Of a stretch of DNA of 64,000 bases, positions 44,273 through 52,400 are shown in pieces. The translations under genes and the position numbers were made by a program. Numbering within the stretch: position 1 is the first letter of the stretch; each line of letters starts with the position of its first letter. The stretch is from the NCBI GenBank assembly GCA_007753675.1, contig CP036432.1:10387381-10451380 (forward strand), read 5' to 3'. The notes under the pieces were generated by a model. The model was not told the DNA's origin and made no database searches. It worked only from the letters and a program-made list of their open reading frames with translations. Origin of the DNA: Stieleria magnilauensis. Lineage in GTDB: Bacteria > Planctomycetota > Planctomycetia > Pirellulales > Pirellulaceae.

Positions 44273-47200
44273 TCAGCGGGTTAATAAAGCTTGAATGTCA
44301 ACAGGAATCTGTTCGTCGTCGGCGACCTGAGGATGGTGACGTTTGTCACGCCGCGACGTTTCCAAGAACCGTTCAATGACGCGAAATTCTTCGTGATCGC
44401 GGATCGATGCCAGGTCCGGATCGTCTCCGATGTTATCGGGCTCATATCCTTGAGCGACCGCTTTGGCCAGCAGAGTGACCGCCCTGCGTTGATTGAACGC
44501 TTTACCGATCAAGGCATGAACACAGGCTGCCTGATAAAGCGTTCTCGCGGAGTTCGGATCCTCCATCGCGATCTTCGTGTCCGCCAAGGCCTCTTGCGTG
44601 CGGCCGAGACGAACCAGCGAGAGCGCCCGGTCGATCCTGGCAACCTCGTTATTGGGTTGCATTTCGATTACCTTTCCATATACCTCGACGGCTTCTTCAT
44701 GGCGTCCAAGTTGGACCGCCAGAACCTGAGCGATCAGACGCTGCAGCGCCGGTCGATCGGGATCCAATTGGTGCGCCAACTGGAGATCGACGAGCGCGGC
44801 CTCTGGGTCGGTTTTGAATCTCGCGCTGGCCCGATACGAAAGCTCATTAGGATCGTCGCAGGGGACTGACATCGCGGTCAAGAAATCGGCTTCTGCCAGA
44901 TCTGGCTGACCGAGAGCACGATACGTCTTCGCTCGCTTCAACAGCGTCCAAATGCGATTCGGCGACAACTCCAAAGACCGGTTGAAGCATTCCAACGCTT
45001 GTTCGTAACGCTGATTGGCATGGTGCAACAATCCGAGTTGCGACCAAGCACCGACACTTTCCGGATCCAGCTCGATCGCTTTGCGGTAGTCTCGTTCGGC
45101 GTTGGCGTCTTCACGCAAATCGAAGTGACAGCGTCCCCTCAATTCACGCAATCTCGCCGAGCCCGGCGCGCGTTCGATCGACTGCGTGAAAGAAAGTTTG
45201 GCGTCTTCGACGCGACCGGCGGCGAATTGGGCTCGCCCCAGCATCGTCCATCGCAACGCCGACGGCACACTGTTCCGATCCGCCAGTGCGGCCAGCAAGT
45301 CGCTGGCACCCTGGTGATCGTAGCCGGCCAGCAACCGCACCGCTTCCAGATATAACTGCGAATCGGTTCGGGCCGGCGTGTCCTCGGCAATCTTCTGCAA
45401 CACCCGGTATCGCTCATCATTGCCGGCCAATCGAACCCGCTCGGCTTCCAGAAACAAGCTTGCCCGGCTCGGCTTACCATCTTCCACCGCCTTGGCTGCT
45501 TCGATCAGACGATCCAAACGTGCGAAGTCGGTGGACGCTTCTGGGTCAGAAATTCGCAACTGGTCGAGACGCTGTATCTCCAGAATCGCGATGTGCGCGA
45601 TGTGCCGGAACAGCGTTTCACGGGCGAGTTGTTGCTGCTGTTGATCGAGCTTCGATACCCAGCTCTGCAGCTTCTTTCGGTCCAAGGCGTCGTGCTTTTC
45701 CAGCATCGCAACGCCCCGGCTGACGTTCGACTCTTTCTGGCGGTTCGGATCGGCCATCAACGTGGACAGGAACTCAGCCGATTCCTCCGAAAACTGCTCA
45801 AAGGCGGCCTGTGACCGCAGCGAGCGATTGTCTTGGAGCGAAACCACCGTCATGTAGGAAAGGGGCACGAGGATCGTGAGCAAGACGGCCGCGACCAGTC
45901 CCGACGCGATTCCGCGGGGGTGTCGCCGCGTCCACTTCTTGACCTTCCAAGACTTTGGCTCGGCCGTGTGAAGCAGTGCCAGGTTTTCTTGTTCACGCTG
46001 CAACTCGACTTGCAAATCGTCGGCGCTGGCATAGCGCTGATCTGGTTCAAATTGCAGACATCGGTTGACGATGCTCTTCAACCCCGGTCGGACACCGTCG
46101 CCGGCTCGCCAGTCCGGTTGCGCGCGTCGGGCTTCGATCGCGGCGTCCAAATCGATCGATGCAATCGACGCGGGCGTCGGATGGGGCAATCGACCGGTGA
46201 CAAATTCAAACAGCATCACGCCCAGACCATAGACGTCCGACGCCAAGCCGGGCTGGGTCTGCTGTCCCATCATCGCGCGATAGGTTTCCGGCGACATGTA
46301 CGGCAGGGTGCCCCCGGCGTGTCGCAGGTTTTGTTGCCCCAAGGTTTGGGAAAGATTGAAATCCAACAGCGCCGGTTCACCGTCGTTGCGAATCAACACG
46401 TTGCTCGGTTTGAGATCGTTGTGCAACACGCCGCGGGCATGGGCATGAGCCAATGCGCCGGCAAGCCGTTGAAACAAGCAGATCGCCAATGCCTCGCAGT
46501 CCAACGTGCGAAACGCTTCCAACGGTCGAGTTCCGGCCTTGTCCTCGGCGGCGGGAACCAGGGGCGCCGGCTGGGCGTCGGCCGCAGCGCCGGATCCGTC
46601 CTCGCTAAGAATCGTGGTTTTGCCGATTCGCTCCCGCACCGTCCGGATCAGACTTTGGCCGCCGCGCTGCGAAACATCGGTCTTGTCCTTCAAAAAGTCA
46701 TGCAGCGTCACGCGACCGGCATAGGGCATGCAGATCACCGATCGAGACAGGATTTGATGGAAGGAGTAGATCGGGACGATGTTGGTGTGTTGGAGCAACG
46801 CCATGTACTCCGGCTCGGCCAGCGTCTCGGTCACGATCTTCAACACCACAAACCGGTCGGCCAGATCCACTTGAGTGGCCAAGTAGACGCGGCTAAAGGC
46901 GCCCTCCCCGATCTTCTGGACCAGATGAAACCCGGCTTCGGCCAACGCAAATTCAAACGTCGCATCGGGCGACGGGTCGGAACGCAACTTGGCGGTGCGT
47001 GCGTGCGTTTGGTGAACCGACGTCTCCCGCATCAGTTCCTGGAACCAGTGCTCCCGGTTGACCCCCGGCAGCCCCCGCCAACGCATCACCGAAACGGGGT
47101 GCCCCTTGGCCGCACGCGAGCGATAATCCTCGAACGCGATTTCGGCGACGCGTTTTGGACGGTCTTGCAAGATCGTGAACCGATCCAAATACTCCCCAAG

Positions 47201-47392
47201 CTCGATCGACAGACCACGCTCATAGCGCAGTTCGATGTCGATACGAATCAATTCGACAATCGCTTCCTCATCGTCGCTCAGGCCATAGGCCGCGAGCAGC
47301 TCTTCGATTTTGGATTGCGACTGCAGTGACCACGTTTCCTCAAATTGATCGATCGCGTCTTCAAGTCGATCGAAAGTGCCTCGATTGATCAT
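44273..47392 (-). CDS. Ser/Thr protein kinase with TPR repeats
   Basis: A 1039-residue kinase. The kinase domain (about residues 155-465) has the glycine loop IGEGAFSRVYLA, the Lys in VVLKIV, the catalytic loop GVLHNDLKPSNVLI (HND in place of HRD, catalytic Asp kept) and LLDFNLSQ in place of DFG. A membrane helix follows at about 500-520 (ASGLVAAVLLTILVPLSYMT), then roughly ten TPR-like repeats to the C terminus (RKAIELDPESVGAWSQLGLL, RSLELSPNRIWTLLKRAKTY). The N-terminal 150 residues are unassigned. It lies 250 bp downstream of an ECF sigma factor on the same strand. Confidence 0.9.
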   Translation of the reverse strand: MINRGTFDRLEDAIDQFEETWSLQSQSKIEELLAAYGLSDDEEAIVELIRIDIELRYERGLSIELGEYLDRFTILQDRPKRVAEIAFEDYRSRAAKGHPVSVMRWRGLPGVNREHWFQELMRETSVHQTHARTAKLRSDPSPDATFEFALAEAGFHLVQKIGEGAFSRVYLATQVDLADRFVVLKIVTETLAEPEYMALLQHTNIVPIYSFHQILSRSVICMPYAGRVTLHDFLKDKTDVSQRGGQSLIRTVRERIGKTTILSEDGSGAAADAQPAPLVPAAEDKAGTRPLEAFRTLDCEALAICLFQRLAGALAHAHARGVLHNDLKPSNVLIRNDGEPALLDFNLSQTLGQQNLRHAGGTLPYMSPETYRAMMGQQTQPGLASDVYGLGVMLFEFVTGRLPHPTPASIASIDLDAAIEARRAQPDWRAGDGVRPGLKSIVNRCLQFEPDQRYASADDLQVELQREQENLALLHTAEPKSWKVKKWTRRHPRGIASGLVAAVLLTILVPLSYMTVVSLQDNRSLRSQAAFEQFSEESAEFLSTLMADPNRQKESNVSRGVAMLEKHDALDRKKLQSWVSKLDQQQQQLARETLFRHIAHIAILEIQRLDQLRISDPEASTDFARLDRLIEAAKAVEDGKPSRASLFLEAERVRLAGNDERYRVLQKIAEDTPARTDSQLYLEAVRLLAGYDHQGASDLLAALADRNSVPSALRWTMLGRAQFAAGRVEDAKLSFTQSIERAPGSARLRELRGRCHFDLREDANAERDYRKAIELDPESVGAWSQLGLLHHANQRYEQALECFNRSLELSPNRIWTLLKRAKTYRALGQPDLAEADFLTAMSVPCDDPNELSYRASARFKTDPEAALVDLQLAHQLDPDRPALQRLIAQVLAVQLGRHEEAVEVYGKVIEMQPNNEVARIDRALSLVRLGRTQEALADTKIAMEDPNSARTLYQAACVHALIGKAFNQRRAVTLLAKAVAQGYEPDNIGDDPDLASIRDHEEFRVIERFLETSRRDKRHHPQVADDEQIPVDIQALLTR

Positions 47393-47642
47393 CCGGTTCT
47401 GAACCTAGGCGTGTCAAAGGTTGGAATCGTCCGTCATGTTACGACCGATTGAATCGTTGCAATGAAGAGCAGCGAAGGGACAGGAACCCCGCCACAGAAT
47501 TAGCAAAAAAAGATGCCGCGTGTAAAAGGGAATTCGGATCGCCCACCCCTCGCCGGCACTGAAACCTCACCGGTACGGAAACCTGACTGCAGTAGTCCAG
47601 GTGTCGCCGGGATGCGATCATCGTCGCCGGCGGCGGACGGCG

Positions 47643-48242
47643 CTACGATTCATCCAACAGCGATTCGGCCAACAACTCGCGACTCTTCTGCAGACTCCGC
47701 TCGACCGTGCGGCGACTCCTGCCGGTCAGGTCGCGAATCTCGTCAATACTGTGACCCTGGATCCGCAACGACAGGATCTTGCGGTGCAGCGGACGAAGCA
47801 ACTCGAGCGACTCTTGAATGCAAACCTGAAGAAACTCGGCCGAAGCCAGGTCGATCGCCGACCCCAGCCCATCAAGCTCCGCGTCCAAGGGCACGTTGCG
47901 ACTCGCGTCGCGACGTTTGGCCGAATGATGGCTGGCCTTGTTGCTGAGCTTTCGGACGGCAATCACCGCCAACAAATTCCAAAGCGTCGTTCCCGGAGGC
48001 GCGTCATAGTTGCCCGACTGCATCCCGCGAAACATGCTCTTGAACACCGACTGCACGATGTCTTCCGGCTCGGTCATCGCGCTCAAACGCGCCCCGAGTT
48101 TGGAACGCACCAGCCCGAAGACCCGTCGCGCGTAACGATCATACAACGCTTCGGCAGCATCCTCGTCGCCATCCCTCACCATCACGACAAGTGACTTGTC
48201 GGTCGGAGTGAACTCGATCGGATCGGGGGACGCTGGACTCAC
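47643..48242 (-). CDS. ECF-type RNA polymerase sigma factor, kinase-associated
   Basis: A 199-residue sigma-70 family protein from GTG 48242; an upstream TTG at 48314 would extend it by 24 residues. Region 2 is seen as ALYDRYARRVFGLVRSKLGA followed by DIVQSVFKSMFRGMQSG, and region 4 as LHRKILSLRIQGHSIDEIRD plus a terminal helix. It belongs with planctomycete ECF factors found next to large Ser/Thr kinases, so it probably answers to the kinase at 44273-47392. No anti-sigma factor is adjacent, which is usual for this type. Confidence 0.85.
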   Translation of the reverse strand: MSPASPDPIEFTPTDKSLVVMVRDGDEDAAEALYDRYARRVFGLVRSKLGARLSAMTEPEDIVQSVFKSMFRGMQSGNYDAPPGTTLWNLLAVIAVRKLSNKASHHSAKRRDASRNVPLDAELDGLGSAIDLASAEFLQVCIQESLELLRPLHRKILSLRIQGHSIDEIRDLTGRSRRTVERSLQKSRELLAESLLDES

Positions 48243-48844
48243 GACTTGATCTGTTGTTGGGTGTTGATCGCGGAACGGATTATCAAACCATAACCGCCAA
48301 CGCCCCAAACTCAACCGTCACTCCCCCATTGCCGTGGGCGAGTCTTGCACCGGGCAAGCGCGGTCATGAACTACTTACTACATCAGTAAGAATGCCCCGT
48401 CACAACCGCGCCTGCACCTGTGCAAGAAACTGCAACTATGCAAAAAACACCTGCCCAGCTTGCCCCTCCAAACCACGAGTAGCCCCCCAAATCATTCGGA
48501 CGATCTGGTCCCGAGTCTGTATCGCTGGACAGGCTCACAGTGGATCAACAGAACCACATGGTTCCCGCCACCGATTTTGGCGATTTTCAATTTCTTTTTT
48601 TCCAACGCATGGCAGCGTCAACGCGTTCACCCCGACGCATCAACGGCCTGTCGATGAAGCCCGCCTGCGCAAGCAAGCAAGGGGACAGGCGGCGCCCGTC
48701 GCAATCGCGTCACACCGGATGGGATCGCGTTGAATTCGGAAGATCGACTCAATCGACAGGCCGTCAAAGAGCCGTCAAGAATGTCCGCGCGGCAAACGAT
48801 AGCGGACCGGCCGCCCAACGTGTTTCGCCGTCAGTTCGGCGAAT
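48243..48844. other. intergenic region upstream of the sigma factor
   Basis: About 600 bp without a supported gene. The plus-strand open frame through it is a shadow. One hairpin (CGCCG at 48826-48830 pairing with CGGCG at 48837-48841) lies just before the sRNA candidate. The promoter of the divergent sigma gene should be in the first 200 bp but I see no convincing boxes. Confidence 0.4.
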
Positions 48845-48851
48845 AAAAAAC

Positions 48852-48967
48852 GCGTCTGGGACATTGGGGCAAAATATCCCAGACGCTTGGTGCGAGCTGT
48901 GCTCAGCACCCTCCACAAGGCTAGTAAATGGGGAAACCCAAGTCGAGTCCCAAGTGGGGGGCTTTTT
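48852..48967 (+). ncRNA. candidate structured small RNA with intrinsic terminator
   Basis: Four consecutive hairpins are visible on the plus strand. H1: GCGTCTGGGA (48852-48861) with TCCCAGACGC (48877-48886). H2: GGTGCGAGC with GCTCAGCACC (48889-48910, one bulged A). H3: TGGG-GAAA-CCCA (48929-48940). H4: AGTCCC (48946-48951) with GGGGCT (48958-48963) and then TTTT, a typical intrinsic terminator. No plus-strand gene follows (the next gene is convergent), so it is not a riboswitch leader. A 5' end near 48845 is guessed. It matches no RNA family I recognise. Confidence 0.5.
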
Positions 48968-49070
48968 GAAAAAGGAGAAAAAATTCATCAACCCGCACCG
49001 TGTTGCCAGACAAATCATTGACCTGGCAATTCAGAATTCTCGTTGGCCGATCGCGTCGACCTGTGCCCCG

Positions 49071-49799
49071 TTAACGCTGGCGTTGCAACAGCGCGCCGAA
49101 AATCGCCGAACGAAGCTCGTCCGGCGTCGTAATGATCCGCCGTGTCGGCGGCGATGTCCTGGCCGAACGCTGCAACTGCGCACCACCCGGTATCGCCGAC
49201 GGTCCGCGAACCGTTGGCCCAATGTCTCCAACGCCACGCGGCCGCGTCGCGTAAGGATCGGCGTAGGGATCGGCGGAAACCGGAGCCCCGATAGCAGGTC
49301 CCCATACCGATCGCGGCTGTTGATCAAATCGATGGTCGATGATCGCCACCGGACGCCCACGCTTGGCACTGCGTAGCTGTTGCAGGTAGCGAATCTCGTA
49401 AACCAACCGCCCGTAGGCTTCATAGACCGCCAGCCAACTCTCTTCCAGATGCGGCTCGGGCGGATAAAGAGGATCGCCGAAGAACGTCAACTCCACCCGC
49501 GCATGCAAGGCATCGGTCGTGACGAACCGACCGATCAGCCGATCGAAACGTGCCGGATCGCGGGCCGCCGATTTCAAATCGCTGGTGCTGTCTTCCAAAT
49601 CATCGACCAGCCGCTCGACGCTGCTGCGAATCTTGGGCGTCCGCAACACCACCCGTTCAAAGTCACGCACCGCGTCACGGTAATCGCTGGCCGCGGCGTA
49701 AATCGGTGTGTTGCCCCCAGCCTCGACCCCGCGCGGCGCGAGGAAGACGAAAAAAAGACCGGCAAACGCAGCCGTCCAATTGCTGACGATTCGATTCAC
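49071..49799 (-). CDS. hypothetical secreted protein
   Basis: A 242-residue protein from GTG 49799 with a signal peptide (WTAAFAGLFFVFLAPRGVEAG). The mature region is helical and charged (YRDAVRDFERVVLRTPKIRS, RLVDDLEDSTSDLKSAARDP, AVYEAYGRLVYEIRYLQQLR) and ends in a Pro/Arg-rich tail. It resembles small periplasmic planctomycete proteins of unknown function. The much longer open frame upstream enters the divergent lpxD leader and is not used. The start is uncertain because GTG 49799 has no clear ribosome-binding site. Confidence 0.6.
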   Translation of the reverse strand: MNRIVSNWTAAFAGLFFVFLAPRGVEAGGNTPIYAAASDYRDAVRDFERVVLRTPKIRSSVERLVDDLEDSTSDLKSAARDPARFDRLIGRFVTTDALHARVELTFFGDPLYPPEPHLEESWLAVYEAYGRLVYEIRYLQQLRSAKRGRPVAIIDHRFDQQPRSVWGPAIGAPVSADPYADPYATRPRGVGDIGPTVRGPSAIPGGAQLQRSARTSPPTRRIITTPDELRSAIFGALLQRQR

Positions 49800-50091
49800 T
49801 TGAAGCTCTCCGCGATGAGTGTTCTTGATTACCACCACGCCGTGCATTGCGCGTGCCGAGTCGTCGCGAAGATCGCACGCGACGCAGAAATCACGGTGTT
49901 TATTGCCGCAATGCCGGCCACACCGCGATGGCGAAGCGGCGTCAATTCGACGGCACCGGATCTCAGAAGGGGACACACCACCACCAATCGGGGTGACGAT
50001 CTGCCCCAGGGGATCCTCCGACTTTGTCTTGCAGTCATCCGCGCCCTGGCGGTATACCGGGGAGAATGGAGGGTTCGGGTTGTCCGAATCC

Positions 50092-51186
50092 ATGAACAAC
50101 ATCAGCGAAAAGGACTTCGCCGTGGAAATCCGACTTGATGAAATAGCCCTGATGGTTGGCGGGACGCTCCACGGTGACGGGACGTTGATTTGCAGCGGTG
50201 CCAACCCGCCGGATCAGTCGACGTCGAGCGAAATCACCATGCTGGTCGGCCAGCACCCGTCGGCGAATTTGGCGTCCTCCAAGGCCATGGCGGTCCTCTG
50301 TGCCGAACGAATTGATTCAGACCTACGCCCCCAAATCATCGTCGCCGATCCCCGCGCGGCCTTCGCGACCGTGGTTTCCCAGTTCCGTCCCCCGATCCCG
50401 GTTTCACTTCCCGGTGTGGGCGTCGATTCATCCGCGGCGATCGCCAACTCGGCCAAGATTCATCCCACGGCAACGGTTTGTGCGGACGTGACGATCGGTG
50501 AGCGAACGCTGGTGATGCCGAACGTGGTCATCATGCCCGGATGCACCATCGGAGACGACTGTGTGCTGTACCCCGGCGTCACTCTCTACGAATACTCGTC
50601 GCTGGGTGACCGTGTGGTCTTGCATGCCGGAACGGTCATCGGGGCTCAAGGATTTGGCTACCGGCAAAAGAATGGTCGCCACCTGCCGTCGGCGCAACTC
50701 GGTTATGTTCGCATCGACTCGGATGTCGACGTCGGAGCCGGCGTGACGATCGATCGTGGCAGCTACGGTGCGACGCGAATTGGTGAAGGAACCAAAATCG
50801 ACAACCAGGTGATGATCGCCCACAACTGCCAGATCGGTCGACACAACCTGATCTGCAGCCAAGTCGGCATCGCGGGTTCCTGTCGCACCGGCGACTACGT
50901 GATCCTGGCCGGCCAAGTCGGACTGAAAGACCACATCACCTTGGGCGACCACACGATCGTGGGCGCCAAGGCCGGCGTGATGGATGATTGCCAGGGACAT
51001 CAGGTCTATCTGGGATCGCCGGCGATGCCGCAGCGCGACCAGATGCAAATCTTTGCGATCGAACGCAAGTTGCCCGAGATGCGTCGCGAACTGAGAACCT
51101 TGCGAAAGCGACTCGACGCGATGACCGAGCAGCTTGCCGAGGGAGAAACCGATTCGGGTCACTCTGGTGTGGGGCGAGCGGCATGA
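50092..51186 (+). CDS. lpxD: UDP-3-O-acylglucosamine N-acyltransferase
   Basis: A 364-residue acyltransferase adding the second (amide-linked) acyl chain in lipid A synthesis. The N-terminal uridine-binding domain (residues 1-105) is followed by a left-handed beta-helix of hexapeptide repeats (KIHPTATVCADVTIGERTLV, NVVIMPGCTIGDDCVLYPGV). Key segments include GAQGFGYRQKNG, QVMIAHNCQIGRHNLICSQV (catalytic His) and GIAGSCRTGDYV. ATG 50092 starts close to the conserved region; the open frame upstream is not coding. It overlaps lpxI by 4 bp, so both are made together. Confidence 0.93.
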   Translation: MNNISEKDFAVEIRLDEIALMVGGTLHGDGTLICSGANPPDQSTSSEITMLVGQHPSANLASSKAMAVLCAERIDSDLRPQIIVADPRAAFATVVSQFRPPIPVSLPGVGVDSSAAIANSAKIHPTATVCADVTIGERTLVMPNVVIMPGCTIGDDCVLYPGVTLYEYSSLGDRVVLHAGTVIGAQGFGYRQKNGRHLPSAQLGYVRIDSDVDVGAGVTIDRGSYGATRIGEGTKIDNQVMIAHNCQIGRHNLICSQVGIAGSCRTGDYVILAGQVGLKDHITLGDHTIVGAKAGVMDDCQGHQVYLGSPAMPQRDQMQIFAIERKLPEMRRELRTLRKRLDAMTEQLAEGETDSGHSGVGRAA

Positions 51187-52130
51187 TCCAGCGTCGTGGA
51201 TACGGGCGAGACTTGATTCGCAACGTCTTGCCCGGCTTTTCATCTTCGTCAGATCCCCAAGACCAGCCGCCGATCGGACTGATCGCCGGCTGGGGCAGTT
51301 TCCCCGTCGAAGTCGCCGAGCATGTGATCGCCAGCGGTCGACGCGTCTGCTGCATCGCAATCACCGACCACGCGTCCACGGATCTGGAATCGATCTGCGA
51401 CCATGTGAAATGGTCCGGTGTCGGAAAGATCGGTGCGCACATTCGATACTTTCGACGCCACGGCATTCGCCAAGTGACGATGGCCGGCAAATTGTTCAAG
51501 TCCGAATTGCTGTTTCAAGGCAGCGTCTGGATCAAGCATTGCCCCGACTGGACCGCGATCCGTACCTTCGGTCCTTGCCTGCTGGGCAATCGCCCCGATT
51601 CACGCGACGACAGTTTGCTGTTGGCCGTCACCAACACCTACGCAAAACATTCGTTGAACATCTGCCCCGCCACCGACTTTGCCCCGGAGCTGCTCGTGGA
51701 CCAAGGCCATTTGATCGGAACACCCCTGACACAAAAACAAACGCGCGACGCTGAGTTCGGTTGGCAAGTCGCCAAGCAGATGGGCGGCATGGACATCGGC
51801 CAATCGATCACCATCAAAGACGGCACGGTCCTGGCCGTCGAAGCGGTCGAGGGAACCGACGAGTGCATCGCGCGAACCGGGACGCTGTGCCGCCGCGGCG
51901 GATGGACATTGGTCAAAGTCAGCAAGCCGAATCAGGACATGCGATTTGACGTCCCCACGATCGGTCCCCAAACGGTCACCCGCGTAGCCGAAAACGGCGG
52001 CACCGCGATCGTGATCGAAGCCGACAAAACGATCCTGGTCGAGCGCGAAGAAACCTTCCGTCTGGCAAAGCAACACGGGATCACCATCGTCGCCCTCGCC
52101 CAACCCCACGCGATCGCCGCCGCGGCGTGA
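51183..52130 (+). CDS. lpxI: UDP-2,3-diacylglucosamine pyrophosphatase (LpxI family)
   Basis: A 315-residue protein of the LpxI family, which hydrolyses UDP-2,3-diacylglucosamine to lipid X in place of LpxH. Visible blocks are PIGLIAGWGSFPVEVAEHVI near the N terminus, GQSITIKDGTVLAVEAVEGT, RRGGWTLVKVSKPNQDMRFD and VPTIGPQTV, all diagnostic for the family, with the acidic Asp in MRFDVP. It is longer than the Caulobacter enzyme (about 280 residues) because of an N-terminal extension. Its ATG overlaps the lpxD stop (ATGA at 51183), showing a lipid A operon. Confidence 0.9.
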   Translation: MIQRRGYGRDLIRNVLPGFSSSSDPQDQPPIGLIAGWGSFPVEVAEHVIASGRRVCCIAITDHASTDLESICDHVKWSGVGKIGAHIRYFRRHGIRQVTMAGKLFKSELLFQGSVWIKHCPDWTAIRTFGPCLLGNRPDSRDDSLLLAVTNTYAKHSLNICPATDFAPELLVDQGHLIGTPLTQKQTRDAEFGWQVAKQMGGMDIGQSITIKDGTVLAVEAVEGTDECIARTGTLCRRGGWTLVKVSKPNQDMRFDVPTIGPQTVTRVAENGGTAIVIEADKTILVEREETFRLAKQHGITIVALAQPHAIAAAA

Positions 52131-52274
52131 ACCGCAACGGATGAACGCGACACCGGGTTTCGGTTGGTTCAATCGACTTGCCGAAGGGCATCGCGTCTCA
52201 TGACGTCGATGGGACAAATAGGACGTAGGGGACGAAGACGACGCATGTGTCCCACAGGCCCCCTGCGCGGATCC

Positions 52275-52388
52275 ATCTTCCTACCCAAAAAATCTTCCTA
52301 CCCAAAAAATCTTCCTACCCAAAAAATCTTCCTACCCAAAAAATCTTCCTACCCAAAAAATCTTCCTACCCAAAAAATCTTCCTACCC
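52275..52388. repeat. 17-bp tandem repeat, six copies plus a partial
   Basis: ATCTTCCTACCCAAAAA is repeated six times perfectly from 52275 to 52376, with a seventh partial copy to 52388. There are no spacers. It lies between lpxI and the convergent DUF1592 gene. Identical copies show recent slippage, so copy number is probably variable. A gene product from this stretch is not supported. Confidence 0.92.
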
Positions 52389-52400
52389 TCTGATCAAGCC

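Noticed and set aside
48540..49376. 278-residue plus-strand open frame overlapping the sRNA candidate
   Set aside because: It runs antisense into the secreted-protein gene, has no recognisable domain and no ribosome-binding site.
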